Assembly: GCA_946965045.2 (NCBI GenBank)
Contig: OX337230.1
Span: forward strand, 2,914,001 to 2,978,000
Direction of reading: 5' to 3'
Length of the DNA stretch: 64,000 nucleotides
DNA from: Epithemia pelagica
Taxonomy: Eukaryota; Bacillariophyta; Bacillariophyceae; Surirellales; Surirellaceae
Below are positions 11,000 to 21,694 of this stretch, in pieces. A program made the position numbers and the translations under genes. A model generated the notes under the pieces. It was not told the origin of the DNA and ran no database searches. It worked only from the letters and a program-made list of their open reading frames with translations. Position 1 is the stretch's first letter; the number at the start of each line of letters is the position of its first letter.

Positions 11000-12419
11000 T
11001 CAATCGCAACCACCTTTCGGCACCTCGGTAGATGAATTGGATGACTCCGAAGGGCTGACGACAACAACCAATGGTTCCTGCTGCAACGAAACGGTGTGAG
11101 CATAATGAATTGCAGCAAATGTAAAAATGGGCCAGCACTTCTTGTAGGCTTACCATTTCCACGGGCCCCTCCCGTCGAGATGCAGGCGGATCAACATCTG
11201 ACCGTTGATGGTGTTCATTGACGAGCATCCACACACCAGCCATCAAAATGACAATACCCAAGGGATACAGGATCCAGCTCCAGAAAGTTTCCAAATGAGA
11301 AAAGGTGGCATAATGAACGGCCGACATCAGGCTGGCCGAAACGACAAAGGATCCGACAAACATGGCGGAAGAATACGTGGCATCGTATCGTTTCATACAG
11401 GCAGTTAAAAAGAGCAAGCCACCAAAGGCAGATCCTGCTGCAAGCAGAACCATAATGATCAAGTACCACGGCAAAGAAGCATTGGCCTGGTCGGCTCGGA
11501 CCGCCTTGAGAATGGTCAAGGAATCCTTCAAAAAATTTTGCAACCCGGTCACAGATCCTCCCGCGACACCCCAACTAAAGCGTTTGAGTTTGTCGTACTT
11601 CTCGTCGCGATTACTGTCACCATCCCCTTGAGGACGGTGCATCCAATACACAAGTGTTGCCATCCAGATGGCCAAGCCAACAACGTAAAGGATGAAGGGA
11701 GGATACCGATAGGATTGCCGCACATCTTCAACCGAAACTCCTTCGTCGTTGGTGTGATCTCCAAACGCGGCGACAATCGCTTCGCCGAGTACAATAAGCG
11801 CTGCGGCCGATACTTGGTGCAGGGTTGGACTTTCTCCAATCAAGGGTTGACTGAACAAAACAATCCAGACCAAGGTCAATCCCGAAAAGGGAGCCAAAAT
11901 AGAGGGAGACGCATAATTCATGGCCAAGACGGAACATGCTGGATTCAAAAATGTCATACCAATCATGCCACTGCCTCTCAATGTCAAGGCTAACCACATT
12001 TGCTTGTCACAGGTTTGTTGCGTCCCCTCATCACTCCAGTTTGTCGCTGTACTCCTTCGTCGTCGTCTGACACTGTCGACTTCGTCTGGAAAGTCTTCCA
12101 GAACGTCGTCTTGACCATGCGGGGGTGCTGCTGCAGGTCCACCATCTTCTTCTCTTCCTCCCAGTGAACCCCCTGAAGTACGTAATCGTACAAAGTCATT
12201 GGAAGGGGATCCTGGAGGTGACACTACCACTGGATCCAGTGCCGTGGTTGTGTCGTGTGGAGATTCCTCCGATGCGTTGCGGTTGTGAAGCTCGTCCTGA
12301 GCGGCACTTTCCATTAACCAGCTCTTTCGAATGGCCAATTTACTTGCTCCGCCAATAATGGAGGCCATGACAGAGAGACTGATCCCCTTGATCCAATCCG
12401 AGGCAGAAACGGTTGACAT
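11000..12419 (-). CDS. NIPA-like transporter of the drug/metabolite superfamily
   Basis: Two exons, complement of 11154-12419 and 11000-11080, joined by an ATG|GTAAGC donor and a TTGCAG acceptor, give 448 residues. Reading through the intron would give a longer and less plausible tail. The start codon at 12419 is followed by a first membrane segment (residues ~10-30), then a disordered hydrophilic insert (~35-140) and about eight more membrane segments. The pattern SGMIGMTFLNPACSVLAMNY and the paired five-helix halves fit the DMT fold and NIPA-type Mg2+ transporters. The substrate cannot be read from sequence. The C-terminus is polar with acidic residues (QEPLVVVVSPSESSN). Confidence is high for a DMT transporter and moderate for NIPA. 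Confidence 0.6.
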
Positions 12420-13257
12420 GATGCTGACTCCTCTCTGGACAATGAATAAGCAGTCGTTCCATGCAGATTCTCAACAGTTGAAAGTTGAAAGCAAACGCCA
12501 TGCGGTATTGATTGTTGATGCCCCAACGCATGGAATGGAAAAGAGAACACGGAAGAGTCGTGACACGTGGATCACGTACACCTCATCAGTCCGGAAAGAG
12601 TCTTCTCTAAGAACAGATTATGAGATCACATCTTCTTTTTTCAGGGTAAACGCTAGTGCGTCGAAAGCTAAACAGGGAGTGCGCGTCCCACTTATGGACC
12701 GTCCACTGGACCGTTCGGAAACTTACTCCCAAGCGATTTATTCGAGAAGCGTGTCACATTCAATGAAATTCATTTCTATACTTGTACAATACTTCTCAGC
12801 TTAACCCGCTTGAGATTCTTCGAAGGAGCGTTGGGGTCGGGGCATATTGGTAATTGGTAACACCTTATTGGAAGATGTGCACGGCCAAAAGTTCATGCCG
12901 ACAACCATGGGGTAACAGAATTAACCTTACCATGACCATGACGAAGATGACGACTCCTAGATCTACTAGCTCTAACCATTGTACTCCGAACCTTTTTCTC
13001 TGCGGGCGAAAGACTTGGCGACAAAAGTAGTACAATATTCACACAATGCTCGCTCTAGAAAAAAATGTCACACTACAAATTCTCTTATTTCACAGGTCTC
13101 AATTTTGATTTGGCGTAGTTCCGTCATTTCCGTGCCCCTTTTCAACCTGGTACCAGTGGTGGTGATTGTTCGTCGTCTCTTCCCCTTTCTCTTGCGTTTA
13201 CTTTTACCGTTGGAAAGTGTCTGTGCACATACTAATAAGTAATGCATCTTGGTGGAC
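12420..13257. other. Intergenic region
   Basis: No convincing gene. It holds the upstream region of the leftward transporter and the 3' UTR of the next leftward gene. The ORF at 12331-12804 is the antisense shadow of the transporter start plus non-coding DNA. Confidence 0.5.
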
Positions 13258-14739
13258 TTAGGAGACACTAAAGTAGTCGCCTCGTCCGACCGAGCCCCCA
13301 CGTCGAGTGCCATACAACATGCGACTGTCATTGTATTCGTAATTTCGTGAATTGCCCGTATTGTATCCATAGGTACCCGCGTTTTCATTGTAATAATAGG
13401 GCGATCCCGAACTGCGGTAATTGCCGGAAAAGTCGTCCCGGTAGTAGCCATTGCCACTGTTGTAGCGGCCATCATAACCGTAATTGTAGCCATAGCCATT
13501 GCCGTAACCGCCGTTGCGACCATAGACAAAGGGAGCCCGTTGTCCGGACGAGGAAGTGGACCAGAGGCGGCGACTGGCACCCGGTCCCGTACCGTAATAG
13601 CCACGATCACCACTGTAGGCATAATCGTTGTACTTGTAATAATCGTCGGCCTCGTAGGAATAACCGAGTCGGCGGTCGGGCGAAAGATACCCGTCCCGAC
13701 CACCCCCGTAGCCGTAGTTTTGACGAGAATACGGTGTAACCTTGGCGGAAATGGGAAATTCCACCGGTCCTACATTGCGAATCGCCACGGTACTTCCCCC
13801 AGCTCCACCGACATCGGGCGTGTCAATCACAAAGGAATGAGGGCGCTGTGCACCGTCTTGGACAGACACTTCGGCAACTTGCTTGGCCGAACCCGGACCT
13901 TGCCACAATTCCACAATGGCTTTGATGGGCATACCCTCCGATTCCAATTCGACCAAGACGCTGCCCACACTGCGATCAACAGGAAAGGTTCGCAAACTGT
14001 TGCCCCCTTGAATTCGCGTTCCCGTGGCCGTGACATGACCACGACGGCCCACGGCCGAGGAGGGTGTCGAAAAGACTTCGGCCTGCATGGGAAAGGCGTA
14101 CGGACCCGTGTTGCGAACCGACACGGCCGATCTAGCTCCACTGTACGAAGTCCCATCGACCTTGGTTCGGAAGGGACGCAACCGGCCATCTTCACTGTAC
14201 ACACGTACCTTGGTTGGTGTGTTGTCTGGACCGTCCCATTGTTCCAATTCGGCCTGCAGGGGACGACCGTCGGTATACAAGTTGACTTGTTGCGAGTTAT
14301 CGCGACCATAATAACCACCGTACGGATTCGAAAAGGTTTCACGCGAACCACCACCCTGGACGACGGTAGAGCCCTGGCGTTGCCATCCCAATTGCGGTCC
14401 TCCACCATATCCACCAATGGGACGTCGGCGGTAATCCGGAGGGTTTTGACGAGCTTCGGCATGCTGCCATCCCAATTGCGAATTGGAAAAGGAGGAGACC
14501 GGTGTATTGGGGACATAGTAACGAGCCAAATTGGATTGTCGTGGCAAGCCCGGAATTTCACCTGACCAACCCGGTGCACGAGAAGCGGTACGAACAGCGC
14601 CCGATGTGGGAGAGGCCGTTCCACGCAGTTCTTGATCGGAGGGAACAGAGGCCGAAAAGCCATGAGCTACATCCTCCAAGGCCAAAAATCCACACAAAAG
14701 TGTGGCAATCGATAAACCACTCGACAATTTGACCAACAT
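13258..14739 (-). CDS. Secreted or plastid-targeted protein with a duplicated beta domain and a Tyr/Gly-rich tail
   Basis: A single exon of 493 residues. Residues 1-28 form a signal peptide ending in AHG-FSASV, which resembles the diatom bipartite plastid signal (cleavage before F), so plastid or secretory routing are both possible. Two related domains follow, about residues 150-230 and 250-335. Both contain the pattern (A/V)ELWxGP / ELEQWDGP, a stretch of (E)xV(S/Y)xxDGxxRPxxxxxxT, and VRNxGPxxFPxxAxV. I know this only as a recurring stramenopile module of unknown function. The C-terminal ~150 residues are very rich in Tyr, Gly and Asn (YGNGYGYNYGYDGRY), a low-complexity composition found in adhesive, structural or phase-separating proteins. 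No enzyme motif is visible. Confidence 0.75.
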   Translation of the reverse strand: MLVKLSSGLSIATLLCGFLALEDVAHGFSASVPSDQELRGTASPTSGAVRTASRAPGWSGEIPGLPRQSNLARYYVPNTPVSSFSNSQLGWQHAEARQNPPDYRRRPIGGYGGGPQLGWQRQGSTVVQGGGSRETFSNPYGGYYGRDNSQQVNLYTDGRPLQAELEQWDGPDNTPTKVRVYSEDGRLRPFRTKVDGTSYSGARSAVSVRNTGPYAFPMQAEVFSTPSSAVGRRGHVTATGTRIQGGNSLRTFPVDRSVGSVLVELESEGMPIKAIVELWQGPGSAKQVAEVSVQDGAQRPHSFVIDTPDVGGAGGSTVAIRNVGPVEFPISAKVTPYSRQNYGYGGGRDGYLSPDRRLGYSYEADDYYKYNDYAYSGDRGYYGTGPGASRRLWSTSSSGQRAPFVYGRNGGYGNGYGYNYGYDGRYNSGNGYYRDDFSGNYRSSGSPYYYNENAGTYGYNTGNSRNYEYNDSRMLYGTRRGGSVGRGDYFSVS

Positions 14740-15394
14740 GATTCAAACTAAATAGATTCTAGGTACTTGGCTCGTTGGTCAACTGATTGAATGAGAGAAA
14801 GTTGAAATGGAAAGGGTACAATCCGCAGCACTCCAACGCAGTATGAGGCAATGGTCAAACGAAACTTCTTGCTGCAGCAACCGTAATGGCACACTAGCCA
14901 AGACTTGAGAGCTGGCTCTGTCACACTACGTGACAAAGATTGCGTGCGATTCAACAACGACTTTTTGGTTGTTCGATTGTCCAATCCAAAAGACAAGGAC
15001 GACGACGACAGCAACGACAGATCCAAACAGATGGTGTTTCCCTTGCCACTTGCCATGGCAACACTACTTTATAGAGATCGACATGTCGTGTCCGCGTCCC
15101 ACCCGTGGCAGTTTGGCAATGTGGATGATCGAAGACATGCGCATTGAGATTTGTGTGGGAGGACAATGACGTGGCCTTTTCGTGACGTCATACTACTATC
15201 GAAGCTATAGTGAGAGATCTCCACCGGACATGAGACATTCGCATGGTCTGTTTTTTGTTTTGGACGGTAGAAAAATATTGTTCTAAATCAAAAGAAATTT
15301 GACAGATATATCATAGATTTTTTACATTTTTTAGATGTAAATTTGGGAATAACCGTATGGAGGTACCCCCGAAAACCCGAAATCGCAGGGTTGG
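14740..15394. promoter_or_regulatory. Divergent intergenic region (shared promoter space)
   Basis: This 655-bp stretch separates two genes transcribed away from each other, so both promoters should lie here. ORFs at 14905-15169 overlap on both strands and have no domain signal. The part near 15240-15350 is AT-rich. I can name no specific element. Confidence 0.45.
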
Positions 15395-17161
15395 ATGACC
15401 ATGGGATTGTTTTCGTTCCCTTGGAATTTCAGCCATACCTTCTCCATTGGATCTCTTCTACATATACATCTTTCTTATTGCTTCTTCTTCCTCGGCTCCG
15501 CGGCTGTCGTCATGTCCCGTTACTTTTCTACCAAAGATGGCGCACCAGGGTATATTGGTCCGAAGCGAGTGCTCTACGAACGAAAACCCGTTACGGATTT
15601 GTGGAACACACTAACTGTGGTTGCGAGGCAGCAATGGAAATGGAAGAATGTAGTCAACAAACATGATGACGCATTCTTGCAAGCTAAAACAAGACTTTTG
15701 CAGGTCTATGGACCTCCTGGTTCCGGAAAGACTTGCGCGACGTTTGGTTGGGCACGATCGGTTTGTGAGAAGTTCAGTGGCACCCGAGCCCTGTGGATTT
15801 CCTGCGCCGCTGAGGCGGTGAAATGTTGGTCAATCAAGCGAGAACAAGGCACAGGCACGGTGGTGGTCCGTGAGCAACCCACCCCACAAAATGCCAACGA
15901 AGCTGGGGATGCCATGATTGTAGTATTCGATGGCGTTCGCCCAGAAACGCTCAATCGATGGAGAGGCTTGATGAACGAGATTGCAAGGTTGGGGATTGCA
16001 GTGATTGCTGTGTCTTCTGAGGGAGTTTTCTTCCATGAAGGGGACTCGCAAGACACATTAAAAGTGGAACATTTTGTACCTTCGTGGACACTGGAAGAGG
16101 CTTTGGCAGCTTCGAATTCGAATGTTTTCTGGCAGACATGCTACAGAAACTTCTCAAATGCAATGCCGAACGATGATGCGACGCAGAGAAATGCAAAGGT
16201 ACAAGAAAAATTTCGGATTGCTGGAAATTCGGCCCGCTTCTTGTTTGACAGTCCAGAAAGCATTGTAGAGGACGAAATAAAAGCGAAGGCAAGGTCGTTG
16301 AACGGTATTGATACCTTAGAACATGCAGTCGGGAACCCTCGAAGCCGTGGAGCTGTCAACACCTTGATTGCACGTTTGCAAGAAGACAAGAACGGGCTTA
16401 CACCAGAACAAAGAGCCAATTTTCCAATGGATGCTGATTTATTGGCAGTTGCAGAGGTTTTTGATGATCTCAATTTCCGCCAGGAAGAGATGGACAACGA
16501 GGATTCTGTACCCCAGCTCGTTAGCGCATATGCATCCGGTGAAGTAGTCAAGAGTATTCCATCAACCATCGCAAGGTTGCGTTGGATTGCCGGCGCTCTT
16601 TCGAACAGAGTGATCGAAGCATACGCTTTTGAGGAACAACTGAAAAAAAGTCTTCGTCAGGCCAATCGCACCCCTCAACGCCATCTGCATGTATTGGGAC
16701 AGACAACCATTGGAAGCTCCACGGAACACCCTACGGATATTACCTATACTGTTGAGTATTTCATGCAATGCAAAGCAAGTGAGTTGAAACACACCTTGCA
16801 GAGCAACCACTTGCCAAATACCTGGATTTTTGTTTCCAAGAATCAAGGAGCTTTCGATGCCGTTCACGTACAATCGGAAACACACATACGCTTCGTTCAA
16901 TGCACTGTCGAAAAGGCGCACTCTTACTATTTGGATATCATTGACAGCCTCCTCCAGGTGATGGCCGAACAAGACATTCGTTGGACGCACATTGAATTCT
17001 TGGTTCTCCGACCTGATAGCGAACGTGGCACTCTTTTTTGTCTAGATCCAGCTCGAGGTGGTTTTCGGGACGACTATTTTCGGTTCGACGGTCAACCATG
17101 GGATCGTCGAGACTATCGCAACAACGTGAGGTATGCCCTTCTACAATGGACCGAGTTTTGA
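15395..17161 (+). CDS. P-loop NTPase with possible C-terminal nuclease domain (Crinkler/RHS-like)
   Basis: A single exon of 588 residues from 15395; the in-frame ATG at 15512 (MSRYFSTKDG) is an equally good start and would drop a hydrophobic stretch. Walker A is VYGPPGSGKT (residues ~104-113) and Walker B is AMIVVFDGV (~170-178). The C-terminal third has a mixed alpha/beta pattern with TYTVEYFMQCKASELK near 450-465; the Q-C-K step could be the Q-x-K of a restriction-endonuclease fold. An NTPase followed by such a nuclease is the layout described for Crinkler-RHS type proteins of oomycetes, kinetoplastids and other eukaryotes. This match is by pattern only. No secretion signal is obvious from the second start. 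Alternatives are an uncharacterised STAND or AAA-like protein. Confidence 0.5.
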   Translation: MTMGLFSFPWNFSHTFSIGSLLHIHLSYCFFFLGSAAVVMSRYFSTKDGAPGYIGPKRVLYERKPVTDLWNTLTVVARQQWKWKNVVNKHDDAFLQAKTRLLQVYGPPGSGKTCATFGWARSVCEKFSGTRALWISCAAEAVKCWSIKREQGTGTVVVREQPTPQNANEAGDAMIVVFDGVRPETLNRWRGLMNEIARLGIAVIAVSSEGVFFHEGDSQDTLKVEHFVPSWTLEEALAASNSNVFWQTCYRNFSNAMPNDDATQRNAKVQEKFRIAGNSARFLFDSPESIVEDEIKAKARSLNGIDTLEHAVGNPRSRGAVNTLIARLQEDKNGLTPEQRANFPMDADLLAVAEVFDDLNFRQEEMDNEDSVPQLVSAYASGEVVKSIPSTIARLRWIAGALSNRVIEAYAFEEQLKKSLRQANRTPQRHLHVLGQTTIGSSTEHPTDITYTVEYFMQCKASELKHTLQSNHLPNTWIFVSKNQGAFDAVHVQSETHIRFVQCTVEKAHSYYLDIIDSLLQVMAEQDIRWTHIEFLVLRPDSERGTLFCLDPARGGFRDDYFRFDGQPWDRRDYRNNVRYALLQWTEF

Positions 17162-17633
17162 TCATTATCGGGTCTCAAACCGTTCGTCAATACTTGCCCC
17201 AACGCCGGTGCTATCAATCTTTGCGCTGTTGGGTTTCACAAACATGTGCCTGTTTATGGATATAACGGACCAATGCCGGTCGAGGCGTCTAAGATTACAT
17301 CAAGCAAGCAATTCTGTTGTCGGGATCTCACTTCTGACAGATAATGTATCGTAAAGGTAGCTATCCGTATGGGTGCACCCTGGCTGAATCCAAACTGAAT
17401 AGTACCGATTGTCTTATCATTGTCGAGCCTCCACCCAGTGATGACGCTCTAAAAGTTATGGAGTCAACAGTCAACCTGGCTATAGAGCTAGAGGACTTCC
17501 GGGTAACTACCTTTTGCTATGTGCAAACGCATGGGGAAGACAATGCGCACCACTCGCTCCATCCACATATCCATCGTCGTGTGTTGGAAGACAATGTTAC
17601 GCTTTGCTTTAGCGACGGCAACCACAGAAACCA
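17162..17633. other. Short intergenic stretch with a doubtful ORF
   Basis: An ORF at 17344-17649 (101 residues, ATG start) overlaps the next gene by 16 bases. It contains CLIIVEPPPSDDALKVMEST and no known domain. Another reading frame (17133-17354) is also open. Neither is supported by more than length, and both could be remnants of a neighbouring gene or UTR. Confidence 0.35.
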
Positions 17634-20053
17634 ATGGCGTCCTCACTAGAGGATGGCAGCGGCATTCAGAACAGGAAGGATACTGAGGCAGATCCGATCA
17701 TTTATCGCTTTGTGTGGGGAGATGAAAATGTGGACAATCAGGGGTGGGTCTTTTTTGACGTGGATCATACCGGTGGTGTGCATGACTTGTGGATGCAATA
17801 CACATCCGATTCCTCGCGACCAGTCCTGGTGCAGACGGCCGGCATTCCCATGTATGTGCCTGTAGCATTTTCAACTCGTCGTCCATCCACAACACCAGCC
17901 GAATTTTGGAAGGAAGGCACGTACGATCTCTTTCAAGCGGGACGGACTCGAGTTGGGTTTCAGGCTGTGGGAGAATGGCCCAACATTACAGCCTTTTACG
18001 TGGTGCCGCAACAACGACATGAGCTGGTGGAACGTACACGAAAGAAACTTCAACAGAGGAGTTATTTTGGGTTTACTCGTGAAATGAGCCGTGGTGGCAG
18101 TGAGAGCGAATCGAATGACAGAACCACAAACAACAGCACTCCTACCAATAGCAACAGTTGGTGGAAACAGTCGCCGACGGCTGTCACGCTTACCTTTGAA
18201 ATTGGCATGACTGATGTGGGCGCCGACTTTGAATATCAGTCCATTTCCTTGCAGGGGAAAACCATCAAGTTCACTTTTGGCGAAGCACACGATTGTCTGG
18301 CCCTCGATGGAGATCCGATTGGAGATCAGTACGGAGGAGAGAATTTTCCGCAAGTTGCTCGAGTGGATTCCAATCAAGTGATTCAATCGATGGCTCTGGG
18401 ACTGTCCACGTATTCGGGAGAAGCCGCCTTTCACAGTCTGTCTCTTTGTAATCAAAAGTCCAAACCCAAGCAAGACGAACAACGAATACTGGTTGGTGCC
18501 TTGTTGAAAACTCCTGTCTATATTTACGATCGCGACAAGTTGGGCCTGAATTTGTGGATCACGACAATTTGTGCACCACGAGGTCGCCCTGTGGCCCGAT
18601 ATGGCTTTACGCTGAGTTCGGATGATTGCATTGCCTTTAATGCCAAGGAATTTGATATCTTTTGGCAATGGCTTGTGACAATCAAGTACCAAATGGCATC
18701 GGCGGCCAATCCTAAATTGAAGCTAACAGAAGATGACATTGCCAACAAAATGTCATCTCTACGACAGTTTCTCTTAACATCCTTTTCAGGACAAGTAGCT
18801 TCCAATGATTCTTCGACCAGCACAATGATGAATGAGGGATGGTTGTATGGGACGAACTACCATGTTTGTCTAGTGTTTGACGTCTTCTCTCTCTTGCTCT
18901 ACAAAATGCCAGGATCAGACGAGGTCCATACAACCTTTTTTGTCAATGGTCAGCAATACGATTCGTCCAAGTTCTCGCGCCTGGAAGAAGTTCCCTTGCG
19001 GCGCAATGATATCTTGGCTTACGCGATTACCTCGGCCGCTCGAGATACCGATCTCTTGTATCAAATGGGACTCTTGCGACCATCAACAAGGCGGCGGGAC
19101 GGCGAGGTTGGAACTACCGTGGAACGAGAAGTGGAACCACTTCTCCAAACGGGACATTTATTCCCTGGTGACTATACCTCTACTCCCATGGCTCGCCGCG
19201 CCATGGTGATACTGGCCATGGCCGGACTGCGCAAAGCGGGCTTTACCATACTGACAGATGATATTTTTGGCTGGGATATTTATTCTCTGGCATCACAAAA
19301 ACGGTCGGGTTTGTCCTTCCATGACTACCTCAAGTTGAATGGGGCATCATTGGTATGCATGTTGATTCAAATCCTGGTTCCCCTCTTGCTATCTTATCGT
19401 GCCGTAACCGATGAAGATGATACGTTGACATGGGACACGTATGTGGCACGCATCATTTTCCTGCTCTATGCTGGATTCAAGGAAATGAGTACCTGGGGTA
19501 TTGACAGAGAAGAACGAGTCGTGGCCTGGCTATGCTTTTTTCCCGACTTTAGTACCAAAAAGTTGATCTGGGGTAGAGGCATCAATCAAATCTCCAAAGT
19601 CATCACGACGGTAGCGACCATTGGCCTAATTGTCAACTCTTATACAGGTACACAGGTTGCCATTCGAATTATCCTTTCTACAAATTCGTCTCAAACTCTC
19701 TCTTGATTTTGTTCTTTATTTGGCTACCAGTGTTTGATGTAACCCTCAATTCCCTTGCTCTCTACTACATTTTGGAACTGGACGACCAACTCGTGGATGA
19801 AACCGCGTTGGACCGGATACGAAACATTCAAGAGGAGCATTACCTCAATATTAAATCCAAGTTGGCCCTCGAGTACCGCCAACCACACTACGTCGACTTG
19901 CATCTACCCAAGATCCAAGAGCTTCCTGCAAGATACTTTCTTCTCGTGTCCAGAAGAGTGGGAGACTTTTCGCTTCTCATGCTCTGTGGCGCAGTACTCT
20001 TTTCAGCCATTGCACCATGGTTCGTCTCAAAAGGCGGCTTTGAGGGAGTATAA
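17634..20053 (+). CDS. Large multi-pass membrane protein of unknown function
   Basis: Two exons, 17634-19647 and 19731-20053, joined by a clean GT-AG intron in phase, give 778 residues. The start has a good context (ccaATGGCG). Residues 1-530 are soluble and look beta-rich, with no motif I recognise, plus a Ser/Asn-rich linker near 150-180. The C-terminal ~230 residues hold at least four hydrophobic segments: one near SLVCMLIQILVPLLLSY, one near ARIIFLLYAGF, one spanning the exon junction (TTVATIGLIVNSYTVFDVTL) and one near LLMLCGAVLFSAIAPWF. A charged LELDDQ motif follows the third. The shape suggests a large cytosolic or luminal domain anchored by a helical bundle, perhaps a channel or transporter-like protein. 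I assign no function. Confidence 0.7.
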
Positions 20054-20662
20054 CTAACCGATTTGCTTCGATCCAGTGTTTTGGTGATTCACCTTTTGGA
20101 TCAACAAAAATTCCCCAAAAGTGTGCAGATCGGTATGTGTTGTCAACAACGTCATTTTTGTGATGCTCGAAATGTTTTGATGGAAACAAGTGCTTGTAAC
20201 TTGGTCGGGACTCTTCGTGATTATAATTGTTTGCTCAGTCTGAGGAAAAAGTACGTTTTGTGAATAGCAAATGCCGACAGACTCTTTCCGGCTCTCTCAG
20301 GACACGTGTGACTTTGGCCTAGCATTGAATGTGGATATGGAACTATCAATAATCTGATTGAATATGTACTGTTCAGCAAAAGAGACAGAAGCGACCATGC
20401 ATGAACAGTACGGAGTCAGTGACCTTGTCTGTCGATGCCAAACGAAGAGAACAAGTATAATGGTCCTACTCTAGGCAAATATAACACCAAATACTTTGAG
20501 AAATTGTCGACGCTTTTACTCAAAGATTTTGGTTATCCATCAAGAATAGAGACAAATAAAATTACCGGAATTCTGGATGTGGAGTCTCAAGAGAACCGCC
20601 AAAGCAGGTTGGCAAGGTGGACAGACGTAGAGAATTGAAGCCAATAAAAGAAATGACGGATT
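20054..20662. other. Convergent intergenic region
   Basis: Contains the 3' ends of two convergent genes. A 67-codon ORF at 20435-20638 (+) has no domain and I do not call it. Confidence 0.45.
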
Positions 20663-21451
20663 TTAATTCTCGGATCCGATGTTTATCGAATCGATCTTCA
20701 GGCTTTCATCTGAGTTGTCAGAGATGTGGGACTCCGACTTATCGGAGCTTTCTGAGCTGTTGCTCAGCGAGTACATCAAGGATTCCTGTGAAGTTTCCTC
20801 CAACACCTCATTGTTTGCCGAATTGTTGTTGGAGTGTTGAACTTCAGAACTTATACCTTGAGCTGGGAGCGAGACCACCGGGGTCATTCGCCGTTTCTCA
20901 TTCTTATGGGAAGTATCGTCCAACAACTCTTTGGGAACGTCGGATCCCCGCACTTGTTTCGTAATAAAACCAACCAAGGTCATAAGAAGATCATCTTCTT
21001 TCCATTTGTCGAAGTTTTCATGGAGCCATTTAAGCGTCTCAATATTTTGGTCGGCATTGTGGCGCTCCTTTATACCAAATGAGCACATCTGGAGAGCCAA
21101 GCAAACCTCTTCTTGGGCAAAATCATTGGAGAAAGTAACAAGTGTTGCCAAAAGGTTCTTGATATCTTCTTTCTCTTCTTCTGAGAACATCTGAGCGTGG
21201 TGTTTCTTCTGATTCTGTATCTTATTCGCTTGCTTCTTCCTTTCGCGTCTGTCTCTTTGCGCAGTGAATCGTTTGTTGGCCTTTTCGTCTTCCTTGTCCC
21301 AATTCAAACCGGAGAAGCGAACTCCTTTTTCATGAGATGGTGAAACGACGCTACCAGCTTCCTGCGTTCCTTTTATTCCAGAGGCAGGAGAGTGATCTAC
21401 CTGTATTGGGAGCGGATGGTGCTCAAAATCCAGCATCGTTTCGTTTTCCAT
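20663..21451 (-). CDS. Hypothetical protein with a basic helical region and a Ser-rich acidic tail
   Basis: A single exon of 262 residues with an ATG start in good context (tccATGGAA in reverse). Residues ~55-90 are very rich in Lys, Arg and Gln and probably form a charged helix (RRERKKQANKIQNQKKHH). Residues ~90-170 look helical with a regular hydrophobic pattern. The last 60 residues are Ser/Glu/Asn-rich and disordered. No signal peptide or membrane segment. I do not recognise the family; a nuclear or cytosolic regulatory protein is possible but not shown. Confidence 0.6.
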   Translation of the reverse strand: MENETMLDFEHHPLPIQVDHSPASGIKGTQEAGSVVSPSHEKGVRFSGLNWDKEDEKANKRFTAQRDRRERKKQANKIQNQKKHHAQMFSEEEKEDIKNLLATLVTFSNDFAQEEVCLALQMCSFGIKERHNADQNIETLKWLHENFDKWKEDDLLMTLVGFITKQVRGSDVPKELLDDTSHKNEKRRMTPVVSLPAQGISSEVQHSNNNSANNEVLEETSQESLMYSLSNSSESSDKSESHISDNSDESLKIDSINIGSEN

Positions 21452-21694
21452 GGTAGAAACGTCTTTGTTCGAATGCTTCCAAGCTGCGTGTTGTAAGCGA
21501 TAATTTCAGATTTTCGTGTGCGATCCTGCGATCGAATACACTCCCTACCGGTGGATACGGGACTCACTCGTGACACAAACCGACATTATTTTCCAATCAC
21601 GGTCGGTGGTGCAGTCCCCTCTGGCTATGACTCAGAAAGTTATCTGCGACCGAGTGTGTTGTCGTCATTTTTTGGACTCTGACAGAAGAGAAAT

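Noticed and set aside
10637..11035. ORF of 132 codons downstream of the channel gene
   Set aside because: No domain, non-ATG-supported context, and it overlaps the end of the opposite transporter gene.
13258..14739. Long plus-strand ORF 13540-14565 opposite the Tyr/Gly-rich gene
   Set aside because: It is an antisense open frame caused by biased codons; the minus-strand product has a signal peptide and duplicated domains.
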